Source of the DNA: JTS-RE9 sp964649195 | GTDB lineage: Bacteria; Planctomycetota; Phycisphaerae; Phycisphaerales; Phycisphaeraceae | DNA: 21,103 nt | Direction: 5' to 3' | Assembly: GCA_964649195.1 (NCBI GenBank) | Contig: CAZYPK010000086.1 | Coordinates: 1-21,103 of the forward strand | In this document: positions 8,201 through 15,252 of the stretch, in pieces | How the letters are laid out: every line of letters starts with the position of its first letter | Numbering within the stretch: the stretch's first letter is position 1 | The notes under the pieces: generated by a model | Seen by the model: the letters and a program-made list of their open reading frames with translations, nothing else | Told to the model about the DNA's origin: nothing | Databases searched by the model: none | Position numbers and translations under genes: made by a program

Positions 8201-8212
8201 GCCGCAAGCGGC
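8201..8212. repeat. Short GCCGC-AA-GCGGC hairpin
   Basis: The same 12-nt palindrome occurs at 8201-8212, 13229-13240 (TT loop) and 19960-19971, twice with flanking GAAGCC/GGCTTC. This copy lies 13 nt after the stop of the pilin-like gene. Stems are 5 bp and no T-run follows, so it is at best a weak terminator. Confidence 0.5.
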
Positions 8213-8225
8213 ATGAGGGGGGCGT

Positions 8226-9110
8226 TCAGTTCAACGGGATTTTGTAGAAGACGCGCCATTGGCTGCCGACGGTGGCTCCCAACTGGATGATGTCGTTGGG
8301 GTCGTTGACGTTGGGATCGTTGGTTTTGTCGCTCTGGTACCAGGTGACATGGGCGTCTTCGAAGAGGAAGTTGCCGCCTTCGGGTTCGCCGGTGTGTTCC
8401 CGGGCGTGGCTGGAGATGGGGCCGCCGGGCTTGGCGTAGCCGGGACCGAAGAACCAGCCCCAGGAGGCGGCGCTGCTCCACTGTTTCATGTCGGACATGA
8501 TCGGTGCCCTGGCATCGGGACCGTTGAAGCGGTTCTTGAAGACCCAGCCGGTGCCTGCGGGTGTGTAATTGGTTTCCGGATCCTGGCTTCGTCCGGGCAT
8601 GTAGAAGTAGCCGACCAATCCCCCGGCGAGGTTGATGTCGTTGACCTGATGCCAGGTCTGCGTCGGGCAGTTGAGGACATCGTGCTCGTTGGTCTTGGTG
8701 GCGCTGTTGTTCGCGGTCAGATAATCCTTCCAGAACCGCGACACGACGGAACTGTTCCAACTGATGTGATACCCGCTGCGATAGGTCGGCGGGTAATATC
8801 CATTGTAAACGGGCAACTCGGCGGCAGTGGCGTACCGATTGTCGGGCAGGAAGCCGCGGTTGTTGGTGGCGTACTCGCGCAGGGCCAGGCCCCAGTTGCG
8901 CAGGTTCGTCGCACAGAGGGTTTGCATCGTATAGGTGCGGGCACGCTTGAACGAAGGCAGCAGGATGGACATCATGATGGTGATGACCGCGATGACCGCC
9001 AGCACCTCGGGGATGGTGAATCCGGGGAACCGGGGGGAGCCGGGGGAGCCGGGGGAGCCGGGGGAGCCGGGGTGGGATCGGGCCGGGGTTGTGGTGGGTG
9101 TCGTGTTCAT
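8226..9110 (-). CDS. Prepilin-like protein with N-terminal methylation signal
   Basis: The 294-residue product carries a type IV pilin/type II pseudopilin signal: G30 before F31, then TIPEVLAVIAV with the conserved glutamate E35 and a hydrophobic helix to about residue 50. A prepilin peptidase should cut after G30. The rest is a large globular domain with HAREHTGEPEGGNFLFEDAHVTWY near the end, resembling the H-x9-DG-type pilin-like proteins abundant in planctomycetes. I chose ATG 9110 because it gives a leader of plausible length; it has no clear ribosome site, and frames further upstream lack family character. Residues 14-26 are (PGS) repeats written by a 9-nt tandem repeat. It is likely controlled by the adjacent regulator through boxes at 9214-9285. 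Confidence 0.82.
   Translation of the reverse strand: MNTTPTTTPARSHPGSPGSPGSPGSPRFPGFTIPEVLAVIAVITIMMSILLPSFKRARTYTMQTLCATNLRNWGLALREYATNNRGFLPDNRYATAAELPVYNGYYPPTYRSGYHISWNSSVVSRFWKDYLTANNSATKTNEHDVLNCPTQTWHQVNDINLAGGLVGYFYMPGRSQDPETNYTPAGTGWVFKNRFNGPDARAPIMSDMKQWSSAASWGWFFGPGYAKPGGPISSHAREHTGEPEGGNFLFEDAHVTWYQSDKTNDPNVNDPNDIIQLGATVGSQWRVFYKIPLN
9033..9068 (-). repeat. 9-nt tandem repeat inside the prepilin-like gene
   Basis: Four exact units of GGGGGAGCC (plus strand), followed by a partial GGGGTGGG, encode a Gly-Ser-Pro run just before the prepilin cleavage site. Because the unit is 9 nt, gain or loss keeps the frame. It resembles the CCCCGGACA repeat in the loop of element C3. Confidence 0.9.
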
Positions 9111-9213
9111 GGGCAGTCTGTCCGGAGAGTGCGCGGGCCTTTGATGCGTGGCCGGATGCCCCGGCGATGCGGATCGCCACGGGATTGAGGATGCCGCGGG
9201 TCGGTCTTTCACT

Positions 9214-9285
9214 GCGTCAACCTTACCCCCGAATGATCGATATGAAATGACAAAAAGCGTCAATCAATAGGCAAATTGCGTCAAT
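9214..9285 (-). promoter_or_regulatory. Three phased GCGTCAAY boxes, candidate regulator operator
   Basis: GCGTCAAC at 9214-9221, GCGTCAAT at 9257-9264 and GCGTCAAT at 9278-9285 are direct repeats spaced 43 and 21 bp, close to four and two helical turns. On the minus strand they read RTTGACGC and lie 100-175 bp upstream of the pilin-like start. AraC-type proteins typically bind direct repeats about two turns apart, and such a regulator is encoded next door at 9436-10590. TTGACG could also serve as a -35 element, but no good -10 is spaced to it. The gap 9111-9435 holds nothing else I can name. Confidence 0.5.
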
Positions 9286-9435
9286 GGGACGCGCGACGCG
9301 ACTCCCTGCCCCGGATTGTTCATAAGCCATGCAATACGAGTTAGGAAGTGGTGTCTTGATGACGCCTTTTTCCCGCACCCGACCGCTCGCCGGCCGCCGC
9401 GGCTCGTCATGGCATTTCTTCGTGAATCATCCGGG

Positions 9436-10590
9436 CTACGCCTGTTCGCGGCAGGCGCCGGGCGTGGTGCGCAGGTACTGGGCGAAAAGGCGGCAAAGCT
9501 GGCGGGCGCCGGAGATGCCGGCCAGCTCGGCGATGCGCTCCAAAGGGAGGGTGGTTTCCGCCAGCAGCCGCCTGGCGTGCTCGATGCGATGGCGGTTGAT
9601 CTCGTGCAGCACGGACTGTCCCAGCGCCTGGCGGAACCGGCGTTCGAGCACGCGCCGCGAGACCTGCATGGCGCCGGCGACATCGTTGACGCTCACGCCG
9701 TCACGGAACCGGCGCGACATGAAACTGATCGCGTTGGCGACCAGAACGTCATCGACGACCGTGGTGTCGCTGGATCGCCGCACCGCCAGATGGCTGGGAG
9801 GCAGCAGTTCGCGCCTGTCTTGCGGAGACCGGCCCCGAAGCCATTCGTGAAGCGCCTGCGCCGCGCGGAATCCGACACTTTCAAAGTCGTGGTCCACACT
9901 GCTCAGGGGCGGTTCGGACGACTCGCACAGAAGTTCCTCGTTGCCGCAACTGACGATCGCCACATCCTCGGGCACGCGCAGCCCCATGTGGGCGCAGGCG
10001 CTGGCGGCGATGTGGGCCATGTCGTCGTAGGTGGTCATCAGGGCGAAGGGCGGCCTGGTCTGCCGCATCCATTTTTCGAGGTGTGACTGCATTTCGCGGG
10101 TGGGAGGCCAGATGGGGAAGCCGGTGATCAGGCAGCGCGGCCCGGCCAGTGCCGCCTCTTTGATGACCGCGCGGTAGCCGGCGAGTTTTTCAACGTCGGC
10201 AGGCTCCCGACGCCAGGCAAGAAAAGCGAACCGCTGGTGACCGCGGGCGATCAGATGTTCGCTCACCAGTCTGCCCGCCGCCACCAGGTCGGGCGCCACC
10301 TGCGGCAGACCCGGAGCATCGGCGTTGGAGGCGGCATGGATCGCCGGAACCCCCAGCCGCCGCGCGGCCCGCCCCGCACCCTTCGACAGCCGGCCGACCA
10401 ATCCATCGAACGGCATCGGCCTGCCCCGACGATAAACATGCCAGCATTCGGGCGGGTCCAGCGTCACCTTCCAGTTCGTATGCTCGCGGGCATACCGCCT
10501 CATCCCCGCGTAAAGCTCCAGATGACGCTTGAAGGCCGTCGTCACCGTCACCAGCATGCCGACATGTGCTTCATCGGGATCGGACCGCAT
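9436..10590 (-). CDS. XylR-like regulator: sugar-binding-like domain plus AraC DNA-binding domain
   Basis: The 384-residue product joins a periplasmic-binding/LacI-type sensory domain (about residues 8-270, with LVSEHLIARGHQRFAFL near 108-124 and the typical VPEDVAIVSCGNEE near 206-219) to an AraC-family domain of two helix-turn-helix motifs (about 283-380, with VSVNDVAGAMQVSRRVLERR and ISGARQLCRLF). This layout is that of XylR of enteric bacteria, which activates transcription when a sugar binds. The ATG at 10590 has AAAAGG 9 nt upstream. It should bind phased direct repeats, and such boxes precede the adjacent pilin-like gene. The nearby sulfatase and PEP-CTERM genes suggest a glycan-derived ligand; this is inference. 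Confidence 0.88.
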   Translation of the reverse strand: MRSDPDEAHVGMLVTVTTAFKRHLELYAGMRRYAREHTNWKVTLDPPECWHVYRRGRPMPFDGLVGRLSKGAGRAARRLGVPAIHAASNADAPGLPQVAPDLVAAGRLVSEHLIARGHQRFAFLAWRREPADVEKLAGYRAVIKEAALAGPRCLITGFPIWPPTREMQSHLEKWMRQTRPPFALMTTYDDMAHIAASACAHMGLRVPEDVAIVSCGNEELLCESSEPPLSSVDHDFESVGFRAAQALHEWLRGRSPQDRRELLPPSHLAVRRSSDTTVVDDVLVANAISFMSRRFRDGVSVNDVAGAMQVSRRVLERRFRQALGQSVLHEINRHRIEHARRLLAETTLPLERIAELAGISGARQLCRLFAQYLRTTPGACREQA

Positions 10591-10625
10591 GGCCGATGGC
10601 CTTTTGATGGAAAGGCGGGGAAGAC

Positions 10626-10803
10626 TCGGAAAAGACGAATACTTATTACTTAATGCTTATGACTTAATGGTTATTTCAGAAGAATGCCCGGACACCCCCG
10701 GACACCCCGGACACCCCGGACACCCCCGGCGAGTTCAATGGCACAAGGTTTGAAATAGCCATTAAGTCATAAGCATTAAGTAATAAATAATCGCCTTTTT
10801 CGT
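10626..10803. repeat. Family C heptamer-arm palindrome with conserved core, copy 3 (inverted core, minisatellite loop)
   Basis: Arms 10626-10679 and 10750-10803 are long inverted copies (CTTATTACTTAATGCTTATG and mirror). The loop contains CCCCGGACA-type units in tandem, about four, at 10687-10728. Read on the minus strand the loop gives CCTTGTGCCATTGAACTCGC, then GGGTGTCCGG repeats, then GTCCGGGCAT, matching cores of copies 1 and 2. So the core here is flipped and expanded. The right arm ends 15 nt from the response-regulator stop. Nothing else is seen in the 10591-10818 gap. Confidence 0.9.
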
Positions 10804-10818
10804 GTTGAGAGGGGTTTC

Positions 10819-11220
10819 TCACTCCGCCGCTTCGAGCAGATCCTGCGCCAGCGTGATCAGCCGTTCCAGCCGCACCGGCTTGAGCATGTAGCCATCGACG
10901 CCCAGGTGCTCGGCATACTGCTGGTGCCGCTTGCCTTCGTTGGCGGTGACCATGATCACCCGCGGGCGGTTGGGGAAGCTCTTGATCTTTTCGAGCACGA
11001 GGAAGCCCGACCGCTTGGGCAGCATCATGTCCAACACGACCAGGTCGGGGGCGTCGGTCTCGCAGATGCGGACGGCGGTGTTGCCGTCGCTGCAAGTCTG
11101 CGTGCGGGCGCCCTCGGCTCGCAGGGCGTGTTCGATGCTGTCCCGAACCTCCGGGTCGTCATCGACGATGAGAATTTTCTTGTCCATCAGGCGGGTTTGC
11201 GTGGTTTCGTCAAGCATCAC
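10819..11220 (-). CDS. Single-domain response regulator (CheY-like receiver)
   Basis: The 133-residue product is a lone receiver domain. It shows the acidic pocket DDD at 20-22, the phosphorylated aspartate D64 in VVLDMMLP, a conserved threonine in VTAN and K114 in MLKP. There is no output domain, so it should act through protein contacts, either as a phosphate shuttle or on an unseen partner. I chose the GTG at 11220: GGAG lies 8 nt before it. The ATG right after it gives a poorer spacing, and the ATG at 11187 that begins the conserved domain has no ribosome site. A further GTG at 11244 is possible. No cognate kinase is adjacent; the kinase at 13415-15190 has its own OmpR-type partner. Confidence 0.88.
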   Translation of the reverse strand: MMLDETTQTRLMDKKILIVDDDPEVRDSIEHALRAEGARTQTCSDGNTAVRICETDAPDLVVLDMMLPKRSGFLVLEKIKSFPNRPRVIMVTANEGKRHQQYAEHLGVDGYMLKPVRLERLITLAQDLLEAAE

Positions 11221-11325
11221 AGGCGTATCTCCAGAGGCAGTCACCGACTGCCGGCGTTTATTCTACCCCACTATTGTTGCCAAAGCGACGGGCGGGTCAA
11301 GCGGAGCAGGCAAACGCATGTATCA

Positions 11326-11412
11326 CAGGGCTTGACTCTTGGCCCTCTCCCTTGGGGAGAGGACAGTCTCCATCGCCCGCGCAGCCTGGCGATGGAGACA
11401 GGTGAGGGCCGG
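11326..11412. repeat. Family B multi-hairpin element, copy 2
   Basis: This 87 bp copy matches 4138-4222 closely. The long hairpin here is GTCTCCATCGCC (11366-11377) with GGCGATGGAGAC (11388-11399). Against copy 1, the sixth base of the left arm is C instead of A and its partner is G instead of T, so pairing is kept, while the loop differs freely. The right edge lies 15 nt after the stop of the RNA methyltransferase gene. The gap 11221-11427 shows nothing else. Confidence 0.82.
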
Positions 11413-11427
11413 ATTTTCGACGATTTG

Positions 11428-12264
11428 TCATTTCATCTCGCGCTGCTGTTTGGCTTTGAAAAGCAGGATGCCCGCGGCGACCGAGGCGTTGAGCGAATCG
11501 ACGCGATCGGTGAGCATGGGGATGATCACCGGGCCGCCGCCGGTCTTCCGCGCCAGGTCGGCCCAGTCGGCGGCGAGGCCTGTATCCTCCGCGCCGATGA
11601 CGATGGCCGTGTTGCCCGCGTAGCTCGTCTGATCAAACGGGGTGGCATCTTTCGTGAGCATCGCCGCATGAAGGCGGATCGACCGGGACTCGCAGGCCCT
11701 GATCAACTCCGGTCGGCTGACCTTCACCACCGGCAGCGAAAAGACGGCGCCGGTGGAGGCGCGGATCGCATTGGGGTTCAGCGGATCGATCGTTTCATCC
11801 ACCGCGACCAGCGCCCCCGCCGCCGCCGCCGCCGCCGTCCGCGCCATCGCCCCAAGATTGCCGGGCTTCTCGATGCCCACCGCCACCAGCCAGAAAATAT
11901 CCCCGGCATTCACCAGCGAATCCCACGACCAGCGCGGCTGCTCAAACACCGCGATCAGCCCCTCGGGATTTTCCTTGTAAGCCAGCTTCCTGAGCACGTT
12001 GCCCGAAACATCATGACCCGCCGCATCACCATCCTGCCTGCGCCAGGGCAATCGCTGCGACAGTGATGAAACATCAAAGCCAAGCTGTTCACCGCACGCA
12101 TACCACTCGATCATCCGCAGGCCCGCGCTCATGGCCCGTTCGACTTCACGAAAACCCTCGGCGATGAAAGCGCCGGTCTCCCGCCGATCGCGGCTGTCGC
12201 GCAGGCGAATGACCGCCTTGATGCGCGGGTTGTCGTTGCTGGTGATGCGCAGAGGCTGCCGCAT
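11428..12264 (-). CDS. TrmH/SpoU-family RNA 2'-O-methyltransferase
   Basis: The 278-residue product should transfer a methyl group from SAM to a ribose in rRNA or tRNA. An N-terminal substrate-binding part (NPRIKAVIRLRDSRDRRETG, then FIAEGFREVERA) precedes the SpoU domain with its three trefoil-knot motifs: EKPGNLGAMARTA, IGAEDTGL and DSLNASVAAGILL. NPNAIRASTGAVF is also typical. The target nucleotide cannot be told. A TTG at 12273 would add three residues; I prefer ATG 12264, which has no Shine-Dalgarno but has TACATT 7 nt upstream as for a leaderless transcript. Divergent from the SAM methyltransferase across two palindromes. Confidence 0.92.
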   Translation of the reverse strand: MRQPLRITSNDNPRIKAVIRLRDSRDRRETGAFIAEGFREVERAMSAGLRMIEWYACGEQLGFDVSSLSQRLPWRRQDGDAAGHDVSGNVLRKLAYKENPEGLIAVFEQPRWSWDSLVNAGDIFWLVAVGIEKPGNLGAMARTAAAAAAGALVAVDETIDPLNPNAIRASTGAVFSLPVVKVSRPELIRACESRSIRLHAAMLTKDATPFDQTSYAGNTAIVIGAEDTGLAADWADLARKTGGGPVIIPMLTDRVDSLNASVAAGILLFKAKQQREMK

Positions 12265-12271
12265 GTCGCAC

Positions 12272-12277
12272 AATGTA
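12272..12277 (-). promoter_or_regulatory. Candidate -10 box for leaderless TrmH-family transcript
   Basis: On the minus strand TACATT ends 7 nt before the ATG at 12264, and no purine-rich ribosome site lies between. No -35 consensus is visible. The divergent gene shows the same layout at 12493. Confidence 0.35.
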
Positions 12278-12293
12278 GTGGATGGCGCAGGGC

Positions 12294-12352
12294 AGGGCCT
12301 GGGGAGCAGGGCCCGGGGCCCAGGGAGGAGCCCCTGCTCCCTCCTAGGCCCT
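12294..12352. repeat. Heptamer-type palindrome, GGGCCTGG word
   Basis: The left arm AGGGCCTGGGGAGCAGGG (12294-12311) is mirrored by 12331-12352, whose complement reads AGGGCCTAGGAGGGAGCAGG. The body divides into 7-nt steps such as GGGCCTG, GGGAGCA, GGGCCCG, GGGCCCA. It uses the same words as the element at 15962-16141, 3.6 kb away. Confidence 0.75.
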
Positions 12353-12355
12353 AAG

Positions 12356-12462
12356 TAAAACCATGAAATCAGGAAAGCATGAAAGCAGGAAATGCGATCT
12401 GGAAATATCGTGTGGGCCGCGTTGATTTCATGTTTTCCTGCTTTCCTGATTTCATGGTTTTA
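12356..12462. repeat. Heptamer-type palindrome, GAAATCA/GGAAAGC word
   Basis: A perfect 24-nt inverted repeat, 12356-12379 and 12439-12462, starts TAAAACCATGAAATCAGG. Further in, the arms continue imperfectly in 7-nt steps (GAAATCA, GGAAAGC, ATGAAAG, CAGGAAA). It abuts the element at 12294-12352, and together they fill most of the divergent gap 12265-12504, so promoters for both genes lie at its edges. Confidence 0.88.
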
Positions 12463-12492
12463 TATAGGCCCTGCCCCCCGTCCAATCTCCGC

Positions 12493-12498
12493 TAAACT
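12493..12498 (+). promoter_or_regulatory. Candidate -10 box for leaderless methyltransferase transcript
   Basis: TAAACT stands exactly 6 nt before the ATG at 12505, and no Shine-Dalgarno is present. This would start the mRNA at the ATG. No -35 consensus is visible. Confidence 0.35.
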
Positions 12499-12504
12499 TT
12501 GCCC

Positions 12505-13170
12505 ATGCAGCGCGAACTTGAAACCGAAGTGATGGACACCTTCGCCGAGGCCGCCGGCTATGACGCGATGGATCACACCGCGCCCAACCGCGCCTTCGTC
12601 GATCGGCTGCACGAGCTTCGCGCCCGCCGCGCCCGGCGGCAACCCGACTGCAAGATGCTCGACCTGGGCGCCGGGCCGGGGCACATCCCGCTGCTCATCG
12701 CGGCTGAAATGGAGGACGCGAAAATCATGGCGGTCGATCTGTCGAGGCACATGCTCGACATCGCCAGAAGCAAACTCGCCGCGACCGGCTTTGCGGAGCG
12801 CGTCGCGTTCGAGCTGGCGGATGTGAAGGCTCTGCCGTTTGAGGAACAGGCGTTCGATGTGGTTTACAGCAACACGATCCTGCACCACATTCCGCAGCCG
12901 CTGGACATGCTGCGTGAGGCGTGGCGCGTGCTCCGGCCCGAGGGCATCCTGCTGATCCGCGATCTGTATCGTCCCGCCGATGAAGCCGCGCTCGAGGACC
13001 TCGTCGCCATGCACACCATCGGCTGCGATGATCATCAGCGGGCCATGTTCCGCGACAGTCTCAAGGCGGCCCTCACCCCCGATGAGCTGCGCACCCTCGC
13101 CCGCGAAGCGGGCATGACCGATGTCGAACTCGTCATCGACACCGATCGCCACATGTCGTTGCAGAGGTAG
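12505..13170 (+). CDS. Class I SAM-dependent methyltransferase
   Basis: The 221-residue product has a UbiE/Methyltransf_11-type Rossmann fold. Motif I is LDLGAGPGH at residues 52-60. MAVDLSRHMLDIARSKL follows with the acidic ribose-binding residue, and DVVYSNTILHHIPQP and EAWRVLRPEGILLIRDLYRP are motifs II and III. The methyl acceptor is not evident; small molecules such as quinone precursors are typical for the fold but nothing nearby supports one. The start is the ATG at 12505; a TTG two codons earlier is possible. The stop codon lies inside the repeat GCAGAGGTAGAGGCAG, so the last residues LQR are written by the repeat. Convergent with the histidine kinase. Confidence 0.88.
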   Translation: MQRELETEVMDTFAEAAGYDAMDHTAPNRAFVDRLHELRARRARRQPDCKMLDLGAGPGHIPLLIAAEMEDAKIMAVDLSRHMLDIARSKLAATGFAERVAFELADVKALPFEEQAFDVVYSNTILHHIPQPLDMLREAWRVLRPEGILLIRDLYRPADEAALEDLVAMHTIGCDDHQRAMFRDSLKAALTPDELRTLAREAGMTDVELVIDTDRHMSLQR

Positions 13171-13409
13171 AGGCAGGAACAGCGGCAGCGGCAGGGGCAG
13201 CGGCAGCGGCAGGAAATGCCGCGTCCCAGCCGCTTGCGGCTTCGCAATCCCTGGTTCGCGGCACATCGGGGGTTATTCAGAAGTCCCAATAGCCATTAGG
13301 CAATGATTATTGACGATTGGCGGACCGTGCGCCGACTTCCAAATTAGACGATAACCATTGCCTAATGCCTATTGACCATTTTCTGCCTCTACCTCTGCCC
13401 CTGCCCCTG
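13161..13409. repeat. Nested palindromes between convergent genes
   Basis: The outer pair is a perfect 16-nt inverted repeat, GCAGAGGTAGAGGCAG at 13161-13176 and its complement at 13383-13398, continued by GGCAGC/GGCAGG hexamers (13178-13213) and CTGCCCCTGCCCCTG. The inner pair, 13287-13314 and 13353-13378, is CAATAGCCATTAGGCAATG and its near mirror, in 7-nt steps (CATTGCC, TAATGCC, TATTGAC). GCCGCTTGCGGC lies between at 13229-13240. The left arm overlaps the methyltransferase stop and the right arm ends 5 nt from the kinase stop. Confidence 0.88.
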
Positions 13410-13414
13410 ATCGG

Positions 13415-15190
13415 TCAGTTCACGTCCACCGGCAGCGTGAGTTCGAAGCACGCGCCGGTTTCGCCGTCGCCGTTGAGTTTCAGATCGCCGCCCATCGCCT
13501 GCGCCAGTCGGCGCGAGAGCGCCAGCCCCAGTCCCACGCCCGGCGCCGAGTGGGCCGCATCCTTCGCCGATTTGCGGAACGGCTGAAACAATCGGCGAGC
13601 CTCCTGCACGGCAATGCCCGGACCGCGATCGCGCACGTGAATCTTCACGTGGCCGTTGTGCCGCACGGCATCGATGTGAATCTCCCGCTCCGTGGCGGAG
13701 GCCGCGTACTTGCAGGCGTTATCGACGAGGTTGAACAGGATCTGCTCCACCGCGCCGGGGTCGGCCTTCACCGGTGTTTCACTCGCGCCGTTGGGCTGCA
13801 CCTTCAGCGTCATGCCCGCCGACTCGGCACGCTGCGTCATGCGATCCTTGATGCGGTCGATCATCTGACCCACCGGCAGCACCTGGGCCCGCGATGCGGG
13901 GCTGCTGTGTTCGAGCCTCGCGTAGGCCAGCACGTTTTCCACCAGGTGGCTGAGGCGGTCGGCTTCGACGCGCATGGTGGTGAGATATTCCTGCCTTCGG
14001 TTTTCATCGGGCACCATCCTGCGCTCAAGCATCTCCGTGTACATGCGGAAGGTGGTCAGCGGCGTGCGCAGCTCGTGCGTCACCGCGGAGACGAACGCCC
14101 CGCGCCTCTCGCTCAGTTGCACGGCTCCGAAAAAAAGCACGCCCACCGCGACGGCGGCCAGCAACATGCAGACCCAGGCGACGATGAGCGTCGTCTGAAT
14201 CGGCGAGAGGCCCGCCGTCTCCGCCAGCGGGGCGCGGCGGACGATCAGCTTGGCGGGCACGGAGGCGAGCATTCGCGGCTTGGGATGATCATCGACGTGG
14301 GAGATGGGCACGATGCGGGCGTCGGGAAAGACATCCCGGATGCCCGCCGCCAGCCATTCGTTGATGACGGGCCAGTTGAGCCAGCAGCCCTGGACGTAAT
14401 CCTTGCCGTTGATGGTGACCCGCCGCGCCAGCAGCAGGGCCTCGTTGTGCCAGATGGCTTTCATGACGCCTTCGGTGACATCGGAGATCGGGCCGATGAG
14501 CCGGTTGAGGTCGGCCTTCTGCTTGACCTGCTCATCGTTGTAGTCGGCCTGGGCCTGATTGCGTGCCTGCCATTCAATGACGCTGCGCTGACCCAGGCGG
14601 CTGGTGTAGCTGTTGCCGCGCTCCACCTGCATCAGTTGAAGGTGCCGTTCGAGCCGCTGCAACCCCGTGAGTTCAGGCGGCAACGAGGCCATCAGCGTGT
14701 CGCGGGTCAGCGTGGCCTTGAGGGTGTTGAGCCGCTCCTCGGCGGCGACGATGTGATCGTGCGAGGCAAACTGCGACTCGGCGACATCACGCATGTTGCT
14801 CTGGGGCACCTGCGGCGAGGTGATCGTGCCATCCGGATTCACCTGAAAATGCAGCAAGACATGCGGAGAACGGTGCGTCAGCAGCGGCGAAGGCACGAGG
14901 ATCTTGTTCGACTCGATGGGGGCATACATTTCGGTGTAGGCCCGCTGCGGCGAGTAGAAGGCGCGGTAGAGAAAGTAGGGGCGGGCGTTCTCCTGCATGA
15001 TCAGCGGCGCGAGCATCGAATCCAGACGGGAGATGACCAGGCGCACATCCTCCTCGATGGCGATGCGGCGGCGGGCTTCCGCTTCATCACGGTCCAGCCG
15101 GATGGCGCGCATGCTCACCCACGCCATCGCCACGAAGACGACGGCGACGCAAAGGGTGAACACGATGCCGATGAGCCAGGGACGACGCAT
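13415..15190 (-). CDS. Membrane sensor histidine kinase
   Basis: The 591-residue kinase has a first membrane segment at about 6-27, an exported sensor region of about 300 residues that matches no domain I recognise, and a second segment at 331-357. The HisKA box FVSAVTHELRTPLTTF has H372 as phosphorylation site. The ATPase domain shows the N box ILFNLVDNACKYAA (N491), G1 DRGPG (521-525), RLFQPF and G2 GVGLGLALS (551-559). No HAMP or PAS domain is evident between segment two and HisKA. The ATG at 15190 has GAAAGG 5 nt upstream. The OmpR-type regulator gene lies just upstream, 62 bp apart, on the same strand, so they form a two-component pair. The signal is unknown. Confidence 0.94.
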   Translation of the reverse strand: MRRPWLIGIVFTLCVAVVFVAMAWVSMRAIRLDRDEAEARRRIAIEEDVRLVISRLDSMLAPLIMQENARPYFLYRAFYSPQRAYTEMYAPIESNKILVPSPLLTHRSPHVLLHFQVNPDGTITSPQVPQSNMRDVAESQFASHDHIVAAEERLNTLKATLTRDTLMASLPPELTGLQRLERHLQLMQVERGNSYTSRLGQRSVIEWQARNQAQADYNDEQVKQKADLNRLIGPISDVTEGVMKAIWHNEALLLARRVTINGKDYVQGCWLNWPVINEWLAAGIRDVFPDARIVPISHVDDHPKPRMLASVPAKLIVRRAPLAETAGLSPIQTTLIVAWVCMLLAAVAVGVLFFGAVQLSERRGAFVSAVTHELRTPLTTFRMYTEMLERRMVPDENRRQEYLTTMRVEADRLSHLVENVLAYARLEHSSPASRAQVLPVGQMIDRIKDRMTQRAESAGMTLKVQPNGASETPVKADPGAVEQILFNLVDNACKYAASATEREIHIDAVRHNGHVKIHVRDRGPGIAVQEARRLFQPFRKSAKDAAHSAPGVGLGLALSRRLAQAMGGDLKLNGDGETGACFELTLPVDVN

Positions 15191-15199
15191 GAGGGCCTT

Positions 15200-15240
15200 T
15201 CAAAATCTCAAATTTTAAATTTCAAATCTCAAATCTCCAT
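15200..15240. repeat. Heptamer repeat, CTCAAAT/TTCAAAT word
   Basis: About five 7-nt units (CTCAAAT, TTTAAAT, TTCAAAT, CTCAAAT) run through the 62-bp gap between the kinase start and the regulator stop. AAATTTTAAATTT forms a small palindrome in it. Unlike other elements there is no distant mirror arm. It ends about 12 nt from the regulator stop. Confidence 0.75.
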
Positions 15241-15252
15241 TCTTCCGCAGTG

